A DNA stretch of 61,762 nucleotides from assembly GCF_000969605.1 (NCBI RefSeq), contig NZ_JZUE01000030.1, positions 1 to 61,762 of the forward strand. Direction: 5' to 3'. Position 1 is the stretch's first letter; every line of letters starts with the position of its first letter. Positions 37,473-47,488 of this stretch are shown here, one piece after another. The translations under genes and the position numbers were made by a program. The DNA is from Aquincola tertiaricarbonis (GTDB lineage: Bacteria > Pseudomonadota > Gammaproteobacteria > Burkholderiales > Burkholderiaceae_C). The notes below the pieces were generated by a model. The model saw only the letters and a list, made by a program, of their open reading frames with translations. It ran no database searches and had not been told where the DNA came from.

Positions 37473-38281
37473 CTACGGGGTTCCAATGAACAGCGAGTCG
37501 CCGCGCTTGTCTTGCGGGCGCAACCGGTCCACGGGGAGCAGGCCTGGGGTCAGGAAGAAATGAACCCGGGACCGACCCGTCACCTGCTGGAAGAACGTCC
37601 GCGCCTGCACAAGCGACCCAACCTTGTCCGTCTGCAGCCGCGGCGCCCGCGCCTGCACCGCATAAGGCATGACGGGATGGAGTGCCAACGGGTGCAACGC
37701 TGCGCCGGTATCCCGAGCATTGGTGCGGGCGGGGAGGCGGACGGAACCTCGCTGATCGCGTGCAGCATCGACACTGCGTCATGGAAGCGTGCCGGCACCG
37801 CCCAGACAAGCCTCGGATGCAGCAGGACGGGGAAGTCGAGGCGCAGGTCCGCCAGACGGCTCCGAGCAAGCTGGCGGGCCCATCCTTTGACGGCGGGCTC
37901 CACGATCGCGAACACCTTGAGGCACGCCTGCACCTCGGCCACCGGGGAGTGGGTGCTGGGCTCCTCATTGCTCCAGACCCACGGCTCGTCTGGCACGTGG
38001 AGCGCCGGATGGGCGGATGCGACCATCACATGATCGTGTCGCCGGAACGCCATGCGGGGCGCGAAGCCGGCGACCTGCAGCAGCACCCCGAGCCCAGCCG
38101 GGCCTGCGGCGCCTTCTAAGGTAGTCGGTTCCGCAGGTCGACCGTAGGCGGCGCGCCTGCCGCCCTTGACGCCACACGCATGCACTGGATCTGCAGCCAG
38201 GAGGTTGTCGAAGCGGGCGTGGAACTCCCGAGCCGACCGGACCAGCGCGTCGTCTAACGGAGTCAGGTCGTCACTGTCCAT
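37473..38281 (-). pseudogene. Frameshifted gene of unknown function
   Basis: From ATG 38281 the frame reads MDSDDLTPLDDALVRSAREF and continues with good composition to APMLGIPA near 37700. There it shifts by one base into ALHPLALHPVMPYAVQARAP and runs to the stop at 37473 (RGDSLFIGTP). The joined product would have about 269 residues. No membrane segment or domain is recognised. Its start overlaps the stop of the small membrane protein gene, indicating an operon. This is either a recent mutation or a sequencing indel. Confidence 0.5.
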
Positions 38282-38504
38282 CCGGCCGTGCGCGCCTCGG
38301 ACGCCTGCGGCGCAGTGCCTGAACAAGCCGTCCCAGCAGTCTGCCATCGGAGATCGCCATGGCGATGCCAAGCGCGCCCAAGATGACGAGCAGGGGAGTT
38401 GGGCTGCGCTCGCACAGTTTTTTCTGCGTGCACAGGTCGGGAAAGAGCAAGAGCGTGATGACGGCTAACCAAATCAGAAGGCACAGAATGCTGCGCCAGA
38501 TCAT
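38271..38504 (-). CDS. Small two-helix membrane protein
   Basis: The 77-residue product has two hydrophobic segments (SILCLLIWLAVITLLLFPDL and PTPLLVILGALGIAMAI) and a very basic C-terminus (RRRRPRRARPDGQ). It overlaps the start of the following gene by 11 bp, so translation is probably coupled. No family is recognised. Confidence 0.55.
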   Translation of the reverse strand: MIWRSILCLLIWLAVITLLLFPDLCTQKKLCERSPTPLLVILGALGIAMAISDGRLLGRLVQALRRRRPRRARPDGQ

Positions 38505-38617
38505 GAGGAACTCGCTGTGAGGTCGTAGAGGGGTGCGAGTCTGTCACATTCCCTTACGGGCATCTCTCCTCGTAGTCAGCACTGCGGCGCGGCTAACTCG
38601 CGCCAACTGCCGGTATT

Positions 38618-39083
38618 TCAGCTTGGCTCATCAGTGGGCGGAAGATTGTCCTCGAGGTCACCCAGCTCGTCGTCAGACAGCGGCGCATCGACGTCGTCTG
38701 GCACGGTCAACCGTCCTGCCCAAGAACCGATGGTGGTGCCCCGTGCCGGCAGATCCCAGGGCTTGCGTGCACGCGCCGCAATGTCCAGCGCACTGGCCTA
38801 CAGCGCGGCGTGCTCCTCGTTGGCCACTTCGGCAGGACAGCCTGGATTGATCCCTCGTCCTGCGCATGCCCGGCCGCATCGAACGGCTCTAGGTCTTCCA
38901 CGGTGTAGCGCTTGGTAGCCAGGGTCAGGACGCACCCTCGCCGGCATCCATCTGGCGCACGAAGGCGCTGGCCACCGCACCCACAGGATCCCCTTGCCCC
39001 TGTTTGAGCACACGGTCACCGCAGGCCGAGCAGACGCCGCCGGTAACGGCCGGAATCATGGTGGTCTGGCCCTGTCGACCTCG
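38618..39083 (-). pseudogene. Debris of three antitoxin-like genes
   Basis: In order of transcription: (1) TTMIPAVTGGVCSACGDRVL to the stop at 38925, matching the zinc-binding middle of MqsA-type antitoxins. (2) KRYTVEDLEPFDAAGHAQDE, then, after a frameshift and a stop, AALDIAARAR-like sequence, matching the start of addiction-module antidotes of the HigA-2 type (FDAA...ALxDIARARG). (3) A C-terminus TIGSWAGRLTVPDDVDAPLS, typical of Phd-type antitoxins, ending at 38618. No complete antitoxin or toxin remains. The fragments abut one another as if recombined. Confidence 0.4.
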
Positions 39084-39283
39084 CCTTCGAAAAGGCTCTT
39101 TGAGAGATGGCCCGCTTGATGCGCGTCTTCTTGAAGCGGTTCGCTTGCATGAGCGTCCGCATCATTGCGCCGATGGCCTGCTTCTCGAATGAGGACAAGG
39201 GCTCGCCTATGTTCTCGGCGAGGAGGTGGGTGCTTGAGGGACGCTGGCATCATGGCGGCCAAGAATTTGACCTGGGGAAGTTC

Positions 39284-40084
39284 ATGAGGAAGACGTTCGG
39301 CGCGACGGTGATCGTCGCGGTTCTGGCATTCATGGTCGGATGCGGCCAGAAGAAGACAGAGCTCGGTGAGGGCGGCTCGGTAGTTTCGGGCTCTGCAGGA
39401 CCGGTCGGAGCCCAGGGTGCGTCAGATGCGCTGACCCGCTGCAAAGCGCCAGTCGCCACACTGGCGCTTGCGGAGAACCCGAACGGCTACACGATGCGGG
39501 ACAGCTACCAGCTTCCGTCTTCGCCGGTGCCGCTCATCAAGCTCATCGCGCAGCAGAGCGGCTGCTTCCGTGTGGTGGACCGAGCGGCGGGGCTGCGCGC
39601 CACTGTGCAAGAGCAAGAGCTGAAGAACTCGGGCATCGTGCGCGGCAACTCAACGGTAGCGAGAGGCCGCGGCTACGAGGCCCAATACACGCTCGTGCCG
39701 AGCCTCACCTTCAGTGAGCAGGATGCAGGCCGCGGTCTTGGCGGCATCATCACCGCCATCCCTTGGCTGAACCAGGTCCCGGGCTTGGCCGGTATCGCCG
39801 AGCAAGTGAAGTTCAAGGAAGCTCAGGTGGCGCTGCTTCTGACGGACAACGAAACCACCGAGCAACTTGCCGCAGCGACCGGCGCCGCACGCACAACCGA
39901 TTTGGGAATCGGTGGCTTTGCTTTTGGCGGCGGCACCGGCGCTGGCGGCATGGGCTGGAGCAACACGAACGAGGGCAAGGTCATCGCTGCCGCGTTCTTC
40001 GACGCGCATAACCGTCTGGTGCAGCAAGTGCAGGCTCTGCAGGGCAAGGAGCTGCCGCCGGCTGTCCCGCTGGCGCCTCGCTAG
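39284..40084 (+). CDS. CsgG-like lipoprotein
   Basis: The 266-residue protein has a lipoprotein signal (TVIVAVLAFMVGC, acylated Cys near residue 20). The mature part reads PVATLALAENPNGYTMRDSY, then LIAQQSGCFRVVDRAAGLRA and GYEAQYTLVPSLTFSEQDAG, the fold of CsgG/HfaB family proteins that form outer-membrane secretion channels for curli or adhesins. No curli genes lie nearby. A Gly-rich stretch (GIGGFAFGGGTGAGGMGW) may be the membrane-spanning hairpin region. ATG 39284 was chosen because the longer frame would bury the signal peptide. Confidence 0.72.
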   Translation: MRKTFGATVIVAVLAFMVGCGQKKTELGEGGSVVSGSAGPVGAQGASDALTRCKAPVATLALAENPNGYTMRDSYQLPSSPVPLIKLIAQQSGCFRVVDRAAGLRATVQEQELKNSGIVRGNSTVARGRGYEAQYTLVPSLTFSEQDAGRGLGGIITAIPWLNQVPGLAGIAEQVKFKEAQVALLLTDNETTEQLAAATGAARTTDLGIGGFAFGGGTGAGGMGWSNTNEGKVIAAAFFDAHNRLVQQVQALQGKELPPAVPLAPR

Positions 40085-40117
40085 TGCCTTAGGCCAGTCT
40101 TCGGAGTTCTCGACGCG

Positions 40118-40717
40118 TTACCCCCGCTTCTGCAGGGACGCCTGGAATCCCAGGTGAGCCGTATCGCGCAGGCCAGCAGGCTCGTCTTCGCACCAAAGCG
40201 CGCGCTGCATGACCGCGGCGCTGAGGGAGAGCGCGAACGACCGAGTGGCTTTCTGCGCAATGTCGTCAAGTCCAGCGAACTTCCGCAGAGGGTCCTCCAT
40301 CTGGTCTTCGACGACGGCGTCCAACAGCAGACACAACCGGTCGTCAAGCGCCTGAGCATTCTCTGTGGGCGTGAGCGGTCGCGCCACCGAAGCCAGCATC
40401 CATACCCGCGATGTCTCGAGCTCACCGCCGGTGCCGGGGAACGGGTCGAGGTCGTTGCCGGCGCGCTTCCTGAATTCAGCGAGCAGCTTTTCGGCGGCTG
40501 CTTGTGTGAGGACCACGCCCAGCAGGCGTGTCGCTTCGTCGCGAGTGCGGGCGACAGTGACACGAGTGTCGGTCGTTGCAGGTTCAGTCAAGCGGGTCTT
40601 GAGTTGCCGCTTCTGCCGGGCAATGCGTCGCAAGGCCCTCACGGGTGGCGCGTCAAGTGGTGGAGTCTTGTCCTCCATGAGCGTCTTGGATGCCAGCAGA
40701 ACAGGCGTCGGCACCAT
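40118..40717 (-). CDS. Hypothetical protein
   Basis: The 199-residue product is mostly helical and charged (VRALRRIARQKRQLKTRLTE, then LGVVLTQAAAEKLLAEFRKR and DRLCLLLDAVVEDQMEDPLR). No signal peptide, membrane segment or known domain is seen. An ATG at 40678 is an alternative start. It converges with the CsgG-like gene. Confidence 0.55.
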   Translation of the reverse strand: MVPTPVLLASKTLMEDKTPPLDAPPVRALRRIARQKRQLKTRLTEPATTDTRVTVARTRDEATRLLGVVLTQAAAEKLLAEFRKRAGNDLDPFPGTGGELETSRVWMLASVARPLTPTENAQALDDRLCLLLDAVVEDQMEDPLRKFAGLDDIAQKATRSFALSLSAAVMQRALWCEDEPAGLRDTAHLGFQASLQKRG

Positions 40718-41318
40718 CAGGCCCCGGCAACCGCAACACCCCGCGCGCGGATGTCTTGTGCCTCGCTTGGGAGATCATGGTCCCGGCAGTTTGGCAATGT
40801 CACCAACTGGCGCTGTGGTCAGGAGCCATCGCTGCATGACACATTGCAGGTAGGGTGGACATGGACGCAAACAAGGGGCCCCCAGCGATCGGCTACCCGG
40901 GGGAGGTCTGATACCGCTTGAAGAAGCACTGCGCTTGTCTGAGCGGCTGTACCCATTGGGAATGACAGGGGCGCTATGTGTGAGTACATGGAGGCCAGAG
41001 GCGCTGACACGGCCGGTGCTCAAGCACGGCGCTCCTTCTTAGAACGCGCGGGCTCGGATGCCATGCGAGCGCAGCTTCGGCTGTACTGCACGGAGTGGGC
41101 GAAGACCGTCTGGCCGCGCTCACCGGACCGTTGAAAAGCCTCCAAGGCGTCTATTCGACGTGCGTGGCTTACAAGTCGCCGGATATCGCGCGAGTGCGTG
41201 CTGAAGCTGCCGGCCTGCGCAGCGGAGCTCCCGGCGAGTTTGTGTCCGTGCAGGTGGAGCGAGCTTGGGGCGGGCAGGTGTGCGACTGACCTCGTCCCAG
41301 ACGCCTCAGCGAATCATG
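40718..41318. other. No firm gene
   Basis: About 600 bp. A plus frame from 40977 (MCEYMEARGADTAG, then AMRAQLRLYCTEWAKTVWP, 52 residues) and one at 41095 (GPLKSLQGVYSTCVAYKSPD) have protein-like pieces and may be halves of a broken gene. I cannot join them confidently. Confidence 0.3.
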
Positions 41319-41699
41319 CTACCTGTCGCCGTCATCCGCCTTGGGCCGCTGCTGCGCAAACCGGCGCGCTTCTTGGTCCAATAGTGCTTTTGCGGACTTG
41401 TTCGCCGCCTCAAGCCGCTTTGTGGCATCTGCCAGGGTTGCGATCATCTGCCCCTGCACCCTTGCTGCTCTTTGCGCTTGCTCGTCTTCACAGGCGTCCT
41501 TCAGCGCCTGCGCCTGAAGGTGCCGGCGCCGCCCCAGGATCATGCCAACCAGTAAACCGACGATCACCCACGGCGGCAGCGTGACACCTTCGTTGGCTGC
41601 CACCCATCCGGCAGCGGCTCCGGCACCAAGCAGGAAGATGCTCCACCACATCCGGCTGTACCGCCGGTCCCGCATCAAGCGCAATGTCTTAACGTCCAT
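41319..41699 (-). CDS. Small membrane protein, paralogue of the 22.9 kb gene
   Basis: The 126-residue product has a basic start (MDVKTLRLMRDRRYSRMWW), hydrophobic segments (IFLLGAGAAAGWVAA and PWVIVGLLVGMILG), GRRRH, and a long charged helix (KRLEAANKSAKALLDQEARR). It matches the protein at 22698-23051 in order and motif spacing. Two copies 19 kb apart suggest a duplicated or mobile family. It lies about 110 bp downstream of the chemoreceptor gene on the same strand. Confidence 0.62.
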   Translation of the reverse strand: MDVKTLRLMRDRRYSRMWWSIFLLGAGAAAGWVAANEGVTLPPWVIVGLLVGMILGRRRHLQAQALKDACEDEQAQRAARVQGQMIATLADATKRLEAANKSAKALLDQEARRFAQQRPKADDGDR

Positions 41700-41811
41700 T
41701 ACAGCGTCCGATCGATTCCGTGCAAGTGCCGGCGTACAAGCCTCAAGCGCCGCTCCCACTGCCAGCGCTCGGAAGGCGTGGCATGGAGGAAGCCAGGCGG
41801 CTAGGCACGGA

Positions 41812-43377
41812 TCAGTTGCCGGTCTTGAAAGCTGACACGGTCTCAACGAGACGGTCGGCCTGGCTGCGCAGGCTCTCCGCGGCAGCGGCACTTTCTTCCA
41901 CGAGGGCGGCGTTCTGCTGGGTGACTTGGTCCAGCTGCGTGACGGCGTCGTTGACCTGACCGATTCCCTGTGTCTGCTCCAGGGTGGCGGCGCTGATCTC
42001 GGAGATCAGGTCGCTCACGCGGCGCACCTGGATCACGATGTCGTCCATCGTGCGCCCGGCGTCGGCCACCAGCGTGGTGCCGACTTCGACCTTCTCAACG
42101 CTCGCGCCGATCAACGACTTGATCTCCTTGGCGGCTTCCGCGCTGCGTGAGGCCAGGCTGCGCACTTCACCCGCCACCACCGCAAAGCCTCGTCCTTGCT
42201 CGCCGGCCCGGGCAGCTTCCACTGCGGCGTTCAACGCCAGGATGTTGGTCTGGAAGGCGATGCCGTCGATCGTGCTGATGATGTCGGCGATGCGCTTGCT
42301 GCTCTGGGTGATGTCATCCATGGTGGCGACGACCTTGCCGACGACTTCGCCGCCTTGGCTGGCGACTTGGCTGGCCGAGGCGGCGAGCTGCGTTGCTTGA
42401 CGGGCGGTCTCGGCATTGTTCTTGACAGTCGCGTTGAGCTGCTCCATCGACGCGGCCGTCTGTTGCAGGTTGCTGGCTTGCTCTTCAGTGCGCTGCGACA
42501 GGTCGGCGTTGCCGGTGGCAATCTGCGCCGAGCCGGTGGCGATGCTGTCGGAACCTGCACGAATGCCGTCGACCACACGAACCAGCGACTGCTGCATGTT
42601 GCGCATCGCTGCCAACAAGCTTGTGCTGTCGCCGTCACGCACAGCCACCTGAACCGACAGGTCGCCGTTGGCAATGCGGGACACGACGTCCGCGGCGTAC
42701 TGCGGCTCGCCACCGATCTGGCGAACGATGCCACGCGTCAGCATGACGGCTGCACCGGCGCCGAGCAGCAGCGCCATCAGGCTGCAGGCAATCATCAACA
42801 AGCGGCCGCTCGTGTAGTCCTTGTAAGCCTCAGCAGACGCTTCCTGGTTGATCTTGTCCTCGAGCTCAGACAGCTGCCCGAGCGTCTGAAGCCACTGGTT
42901 CATTGGCCCTTGTACTTCCTTCATCAACACGACCGTCGCTTCAGCATTCTTGTTCTCTAAGCCAAGAGCGATGGCCTTGTCCACCAGCGGCCGAGTCGTG
43001 TCTTGCAGCTCCTTCACCTTGGCGAGGAGCGCTTTTTCTTCAGCGGTGCTCGTGGCGCCCGTTTTGAACATGCCGTCGAGCTGCTCATACGCCTTGTTGT
43101 AATTGGCGCGGGAGGTTTGCACTCGATCGACCTCTGCTTTCATGCCGGCGTCGTCTGTCTGCAGTACGACGTTGCGAGCGGCGGCTGAAACCTGGTTGAT
43201 TGACACGCGCATGGTGACAGCCAGGCGAGACTGCACATTGTTGATCTCAACGATTTGCCGCAGCTCCTCCTGGATTGCGGACATGCGGCTGATGCCGAGC
43301 ACGGCGACGAGGGCGAGCATGAGCAGCACGGCACCAAAGCCGGCGCCCAGGCGCTGGGCGAGCGATAGGTTCTTCAA
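41812..43377 (-). CDS. Methyl-accepting chemotaxis protein
   Basis: The 521-residue chemoreceptor has TM1 at about 10-30, a four-helix-bundle sensor (about 31-190), TM2 at about 191-211, HAMP, and the signalling tip [20 protein letters not shown]. The start is TTG 43377, with GGAG seven bases upstream; no ATG is suitably placed. It is the second gene after cheW, 20 bp apart, so both are made together. The C-terminus lacks the NWETF pentapeptide that tethers CheR, so methylation may depend on other receptors. Confidence 0.92.
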   Translation of the reverse strand: MKNLSLAQRLGAGFGAVLLMLALVAVLGISRMSAIQEELRQIVEINNVQSRLAVTMRVSINQVSAAARNVVLQTDDAGMKAEVDRVQTSRANYNKAYEQLDGMFKTGATSTAEEKALLAKVKELQDTTRPLVDKAIALGLENKNAEATVVLMKEVQGPMNQWLQTLGQLSELEDKINQEASAEAYKDYTSGRLLMIACSLMALLLGAGAAVMLTRGIVRQIGGEPQYAADVVSRIANGDLSVQVAVRDGDSTSLLAAMRNMQQSLVRVVDGIRAGSDSIATGSAQIATGNADLSQRTEEQASNLQQTAASMEQLNATVKNNAETARQATQLAASASQVASQGGEVVGKVVATMDDITQSSKRIADIISTIDGIAFQTNILALNAAVEAARAGEQGRGFAVVAGEVRSLASRSAEAAKEIKSLIGASVEKVEVGTTLVADAGRTMDDIVIQVRRVSDLISEISAATLEQTQGIGQVNDAVTQLDQVTQQNAALVEESAAAAESLRSQADRLVETVSAFKTGN

Positions 43378-43397
43378 GGAAGGTCTCCGTAGTTTGC

Positions 43398-43940
43398 TCA
43401 GAACAGGCCCAGTTGCGGGCCAGCCATGAGCGTTTGAATGTCGGTCACGATGAGCGTGCGGCGCTGGTCACCCTCGCCCAGGGATGCGAGCCCGATGACG
43501 GCACCCTCGGTGGTTTCGGCCGCGAAGTCGGGCGGCGGCAGGATCGAGGCTGTATCGAGCGAGACCACGTCTGCGACGGCATCCACGGTCACCCCGATCA
43601 CGCGCTCGGCGATGTTCAGGATGATCGTGACGGTGGCTGCATCGTTGACGGCCTGCAAGCCAAAGGCGAGGCGGAGGTCAACGATCGGGACGATGACACC
43701 CCTCAGGTCAACCACGCCGGTGATGATCGGCGCCGCCTGGGCGATTCGGGTGGGCGATATAACGCCACGGATCTCCTGTACACGCAGGATGTCGATGGCG
43801 TATTCCTCTGCGCCCAGTCTGAAAGTCAGGTATTCGCTGGTGGCGACAGCTGGTGTGCGGGTGCGTTTGGTGGTCGAGTGAAGAGAAGTGGAGTGCGCTT
43901 TCGTCGCGGGCGGCGCATCGACCAGGAGTTCGGTTTGCAT
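43398..43940 (-). CDS. cheW: CheW-like chemotaxis coupling protein
   Basis: The 180-residue protein links receptors to the kinase CheA. After a variable 40-residue N-terminus the CheW fold is clear: [20 protein letters not shown], then [20 protein letters not shown], and [17 protein letters not shown] 43940 with AAGGA upstream is preferred over a GTG eight codons earlier. It precedes the chemoreceptor gene in the same operon, indicating a dedicated or auxiliary receptor-coupling unit. Confidence 0.9.
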   Translation of the reverse strand: MQTELLVDAPPATKAHSTSLHSTTKRTRTPAVATSEYLTFRLGAEEYAIDILRVQEIRGVISPTRIAQAAPIITGVVDLRGVIVPIVDLRLAFGLQAVNDAATVTIILNIAERVIGVTVDAVADVVSLDTASILPPPDFAAETTEGAVIGLASLGEGDQRRTLIVTDIQTLMAGPQLGLF

Positions 43941-44124
43941 TGACAGGTCCTTCGCCTGAGCCACGCCGCACGAAGTTGCGGTTGCTGGCTTCGCAGCGTC
44001 ATCGTTCTGTCAGAATTTCGGCAAAATTTCCCTCGCGCTTTAGGACGTCATTGCCCGGGTTTGACCTAGGTCAGATGGGCCCTTCGGCCAGGCGCGCAGC
44101 CGTACGAAGGAACCGCCGTCGGAA

Positions 44125-44412
44125 TCAATGGAGCTTCTTCGGAATTTGGGGCGGCCCGCCCTTAAGACCTTGGGGGCACGAGTCCGACTCACTGGGCGAG
44201 ACGGCGGTGACCAACGGCAGCTCCTGTGGTCGCGCTGATTCTTGTTTTGGCGTATCTCGTGGCTGCCAGGCTGTACGGAGAGCGGCAAGCAGTGAGGTTC
44301 GCGAATGCTCATGCGCCATCGCTTGGCGCCAGTCCCCGGCGCGGATCGAAGACAGCATCTCGGTACTGGCATGCGCAATGGCGTCGTACAAGCCATTCAG
44401 GTCTGCCGTCAT
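44125..44412 (-). CDS. Small protein, possibly FliT-like
   Basis: The 95-residue product starts MTADLNGLYDAIAHASTEML and continues SSIRAGDWRQAMAHEHSRTS, a pair of amphipathic helices with the GDW pattern common in FliT-type flagellar chaperones. The C-terminal half is polar and Pro-rich. It lies upstream of cheW on the same strand, which fits a motility role. The similarity is weak and the assignment uncertain. Confidence 0.4.
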   Translation of the reverse strand: MTADLNGLYDAIAHASTEMLSSIRAGDWRQAMAHEHSRTSLLAALRTAWQPRDTPKQESARPQELPLVTAVSPSESDSCPQGLKGGPPQIPKKLH

Positions 44413-44557
44413 AACCGTCGGTGTCGTCCGTACAAGAAAGTACGGTTCTCGGCTCGAACGGAAGAGTAGTGAGGGCGCGCCAACCGGTCCAGCCACGCCG
44501 CGTGACATCTACTGCGGTAGACGCGGCTGTGCTGCCCTGGCGGCCCGCGATTGACAG

Positions 44558-47392
44558 TTAGAGCACTGAGACCGGTGTCTCGGGTGACTTGGCAGACGGC
44601 AGCATGGTCGCAGTGGCCTGAAGACATGTGTGACCGTCGCGGCCGTGCTCTTTGGTCACGTACAGCGCCCGGTCAGCGGCTGCTAGGTAGTCGTCGACGG
44701 ACAGGCGCGTCGCCGCAGGCGCGAAGGCAGCGCCGATGCTGGTCGAGACGATCACCTCGGTGCCGTCGCCCAGGGTAATCGGCTGCCGAACCGCTTGGAC
44801 CAACTTCTCTGCAACATGCCCGGTCTCCTCGAGCGTGTTGACACCTTCAAGCACAACGACAAACTCGTCGCCCGCCAGACGCGCGGCGAAGTCCGTCTGG
44901 CGTACGGTGTGTTGGACCCGCTCGGCGAAGGCCTGCAGCACCGTGTCGCCTGCAGCGTGGCCGTGGGTGTCGTTGATCGCCTTGAAGTAGTCCACATCAA
45001 GGAACAGCAGCGCGGTCCCCTGGCGATGCCGCCGTGCGCGGGCCAGCGCTTGGGGCAGGCGTTCGTTGAAGCAGCGACGGTTTGGCAACCCCGTCAGCGT
45101 GTCGTTCATCGCTAGTTCCGCCATCTTGCGCTCAGCCATGCGCAGCGCCGTGACGTCCGTTGACAGCGTGTAGACCCCGTTGACCGTAGACGACGAGTCC
45201 ATGTCAGGCACGTACACCGTTTGCAGGATTCGGTGCTGTCCGAGCGCGAAGGAGGTCAGCTCGAACTCCACACGTTCGCCGGCGAGGGCCCGCATCAACG
45301 CTGCCTCGCGCTCATCGAACAACTGTTCGCCAATGACGTGCTTCAGCGGGCGCCCCAATGCGTCGGCGACCGGCACACCTGTCCACATCTCGAACTGCTG
45401 GTTGGTGAACTGCAGCCGCTGGTCGCTGTCGATGTACGAGATCATCATCGGCAGGTTGTCCGTGACGGCGCGCATCTGACGCTGGCTGCGTTCCGCGGCC
45501 ACCTGGGCGCGCTTGAGGTCGGTGCAGTTGAACGACATCAGGAAGTAACCAACGACTGCTCCATCTTTGTCGAGCTCGGGAACAAAGTGCGCTTGGTAGT
45601 GAGCGTCGCGTGCCGGCTCATATCCCTCGAAGCTGGTCGTCTCGCCCGTGAGCACCTTGTCGATGTGGGGGCGGTGAAGTTCATAGGCGAGATCAGAGAC
45701 GCCGACCCGGAGCTTCTGGCCAATCGTTTGCTCACGTGTCAGGCCATGGACCTTCAGCGCCAGGTCGTTGGCAAACAGGCAGCGCTCCTGGCTGTCGAAG
45801 TGGCCTACGAGTGCAGGTAAGTGATTCAAGACGCCGTGCAGCCGTCGCTCACTCGCCTGAAGCTTGGCCTGCGCAGCGCGCCGCTCGGTGACATCACGCA
45901 AGAAGCCGAACGCCACGATCCCATCGTGGCTGCGAATGGCGCCCACCGACAGCTCCACCGGTACCGCGCGTCCATCGCGGTGCCGCGTCTCGAGCTCGAC
46001 GCGCCTTCCCACGAGCTTCGGCGGGCCACCAGCAACAAAGCGCTTGAAGCCGCCGTCATGCCCAACGCGCCCCTCGGGCGGCACGATGAGCTCGGACATC
46101 ATGCATCCCGTGGCCTCTTCAGCGGTGTAGCCGAACATCGCCTCGGCTGCTTGGTTCCAGTCGGTGACACGGCCTAGGCTGTCCATCGCAATGAACGCGT
46201 CCGGCGAATGCTGCAGGATCGAGGCCATCCGGGCCTTGCTGTCGGCCAGCTCCTTGTTCAGCACATCCAGCTCGGCCGTGCGCACCTTGACGCGTGTCTC
46301 GAGCTCGGCCGCAAACGTGCGCAGCTCGTCGTTGGCACGCTTTTGACGGTCAGCGTAGTCTGCAAAGGCCCGGCTGAAGATGTCTGCTTCTCGATACGGT
46401 GCGTGCCAGTTGGTGGGCAGCCGCTGGCCGGAGTTCATCATCTCGGTGACCTCTCGCAGTGGCCGTGCCAAGCGGCGGGCGCCTATCAGCAGCAAGGGCG
46501 CCGCCAGAGAGCACACGAGGGCCACCCAGAGCGCACTGCGGTTACGCAGGCCGCGGTAGCCGTTCATCGCGACCTCATGCGGCTGGCGAAGAACCACTGT
46601 CCACCCTAGACCTTGGTACTCGCCATAACCTCGGGTGCGCGCAGCAGAGACGACGTAGCGGCCATGTTCATCGGCATCGTCGATGTCAAAGCGCTGACCT
46701 TCCATCTGCTTGGGGCCGAGCAGAACGTCGCCCTTGCCGTCTAAAACGAGAATTTCGGCCTCGGCCTGCTCGGCCAGCCGTGCCGCCAAAGATTGTTTCA
46801 GCTCGGCGGCCCAGCCCCAGCTGAGGTGAGCGCCCAGCACGCCCACCACCTTGCCGTCTTGGCGAATGGGCACGGCGAAGTCGACGAACCGCCAAGGGTC
46901 GGCTTGGGCCGGCAGCAGCTTGGCCAGCAGTACCGCCTTGTGCACGTCGCCGACAAACGGAGCCTGCAAGCCGGCCTGGAACCAATCGCGCTTGGCGACG
47001 TTAACGCCTTGCAGCATGCCATCGGTCGCTGCCTTGACCCGACCATCCGCATTCGTCAAGCCGATCCAGGCGTACTGTGGGAAGCTGAGTCGGTAACTGT
47101 CCAACGCACGCTGGACCTCGGCCGGAGACTTCGCATGAGTCACTTGGTCAAGACGGCTCAGGATCTTGATCTGCTGGAAGTGCTGCTCCATGCCCAAGTC
47201 GAGCGCGTCGCGCAGCGACGCCGCGTTGCTCCGGAGCAGTTCGTGCGAATCATCGAACTCATGGCGTTCGACCATCTCGTCGACGACAAGGAATGCGGTG
47301 CCGGTGGCCAGGATGGTCGCGACGATGGCCAGCAAGAACAGCCACAGGGCCAGAGGTGGTGCCGAGGATTGGTAACGCTGAGAAGGGAACAT
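44558..47392 (-). CDS. Membrane diguanylate cyclase with Cache and PAS domains
   Basis: The 944-residue protein makes cyclic di-GMP. TM1 is at about 14-36, a periplasmic dCache sensor spans about 45-285, and TM2 is near 290-310, followed by a HAMP-like stretch and coiled coil. Three PAS domains follow (about 388-500, 515-630 and 640-765). The GGDEF domain (about 770-930) begins DTLTGLPNRRCFNERL, with metal Asp in FLDVDYFKAINDTHGHAAGD and an active-site AGDEF loop (RLAGDEFVVVLEG), a common active variant. No EAL domain is present. The inhibitory RxxD site upstream of the loop is not obvious. Confidence 0.93.
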   Translation of the reverse strand: MFPSQRYQSSAPPLALWLFLLAIVATILATGTAFLVVDEMVERHEFDDSHELLRSNAASLRDALDLGMEQHFQQIKILSRLDQVTHAKSPAEVQRALDSYRLSFPQYAWIGLTNADGRVKAATDGMLQGVNVAKRDWFQAGLQAPFVGDVHKAVLLAKLLPAQADPWRFVDFAVPIRQDGKVVGVLGAHLSWGWAAELKQSLAARLAEQAEAEILVLDGKGDVLLGPKQMEGQRFDIDDADEHGRYVVSAARTRGYGEYQGLGWTVVLRQPHEVAMNGYRGLRNRSALWVALVCSLAAPLLLIGARRLARPLREVTEMMNSGQRLPTNWHAPYREADIFSRAFADYADRQKRANDELRTFAAELETRVKVRTAELDVLNKELADSKARMASILQHSPDAFIAMDSLGRVTDWNQAAEAMFGYTAEEATGCMMSELIVPPEGRVGHDGGFKRFVAGGPPKLVGRRVELETRHRDGRAVPVELSVGAIRSHDGIVAFGFLRDVTERRAAQAKLQASERRLHGVLNHLPALVGHFDSQERCLFANDLALKVHGLTREQTIGQKLRVGVSDLAYELHRPHIDKVLTGETTSFEGYEPARDAHYQAHFVPELDKDGAVVGYFLMSFNCTDLKRAQVAAERSQRQMRAVTDNLPMMISYIDSDQRLQFTNQQFEMWTGVPVADALGRPLKHVIGEQLFDEREAALMRALAGERVEFELTSFALGQHRILQTVYVPDMDSSSTVNGVYTLSTDVTALRMAERKMAELAMNDTLTGLPNRRCFNERLPQALARARRHRQGTALLFLDVDYFKAINDTHGHAAGDTVLQAFAERVQHTVRQTDFAARLAGDEFVVVLEGVNTLEETGHVAEKLVQAVRQPITLGDGTEVIVSTSIGAAFAPAATRLSVDDYLAAADRALYVTKEHGRDGHTCLQATATMLPSAKSPETPVSVL

Positions 47393-47488
47393 CAGGACGT
47401 CTTCGGTCCCATGTCACTTAAGTTGAACGTAAGAAGGCTGGTGTTTGGGCGGCATATCCGGGGAGTCACCGACGACAGGACCGCCTAC

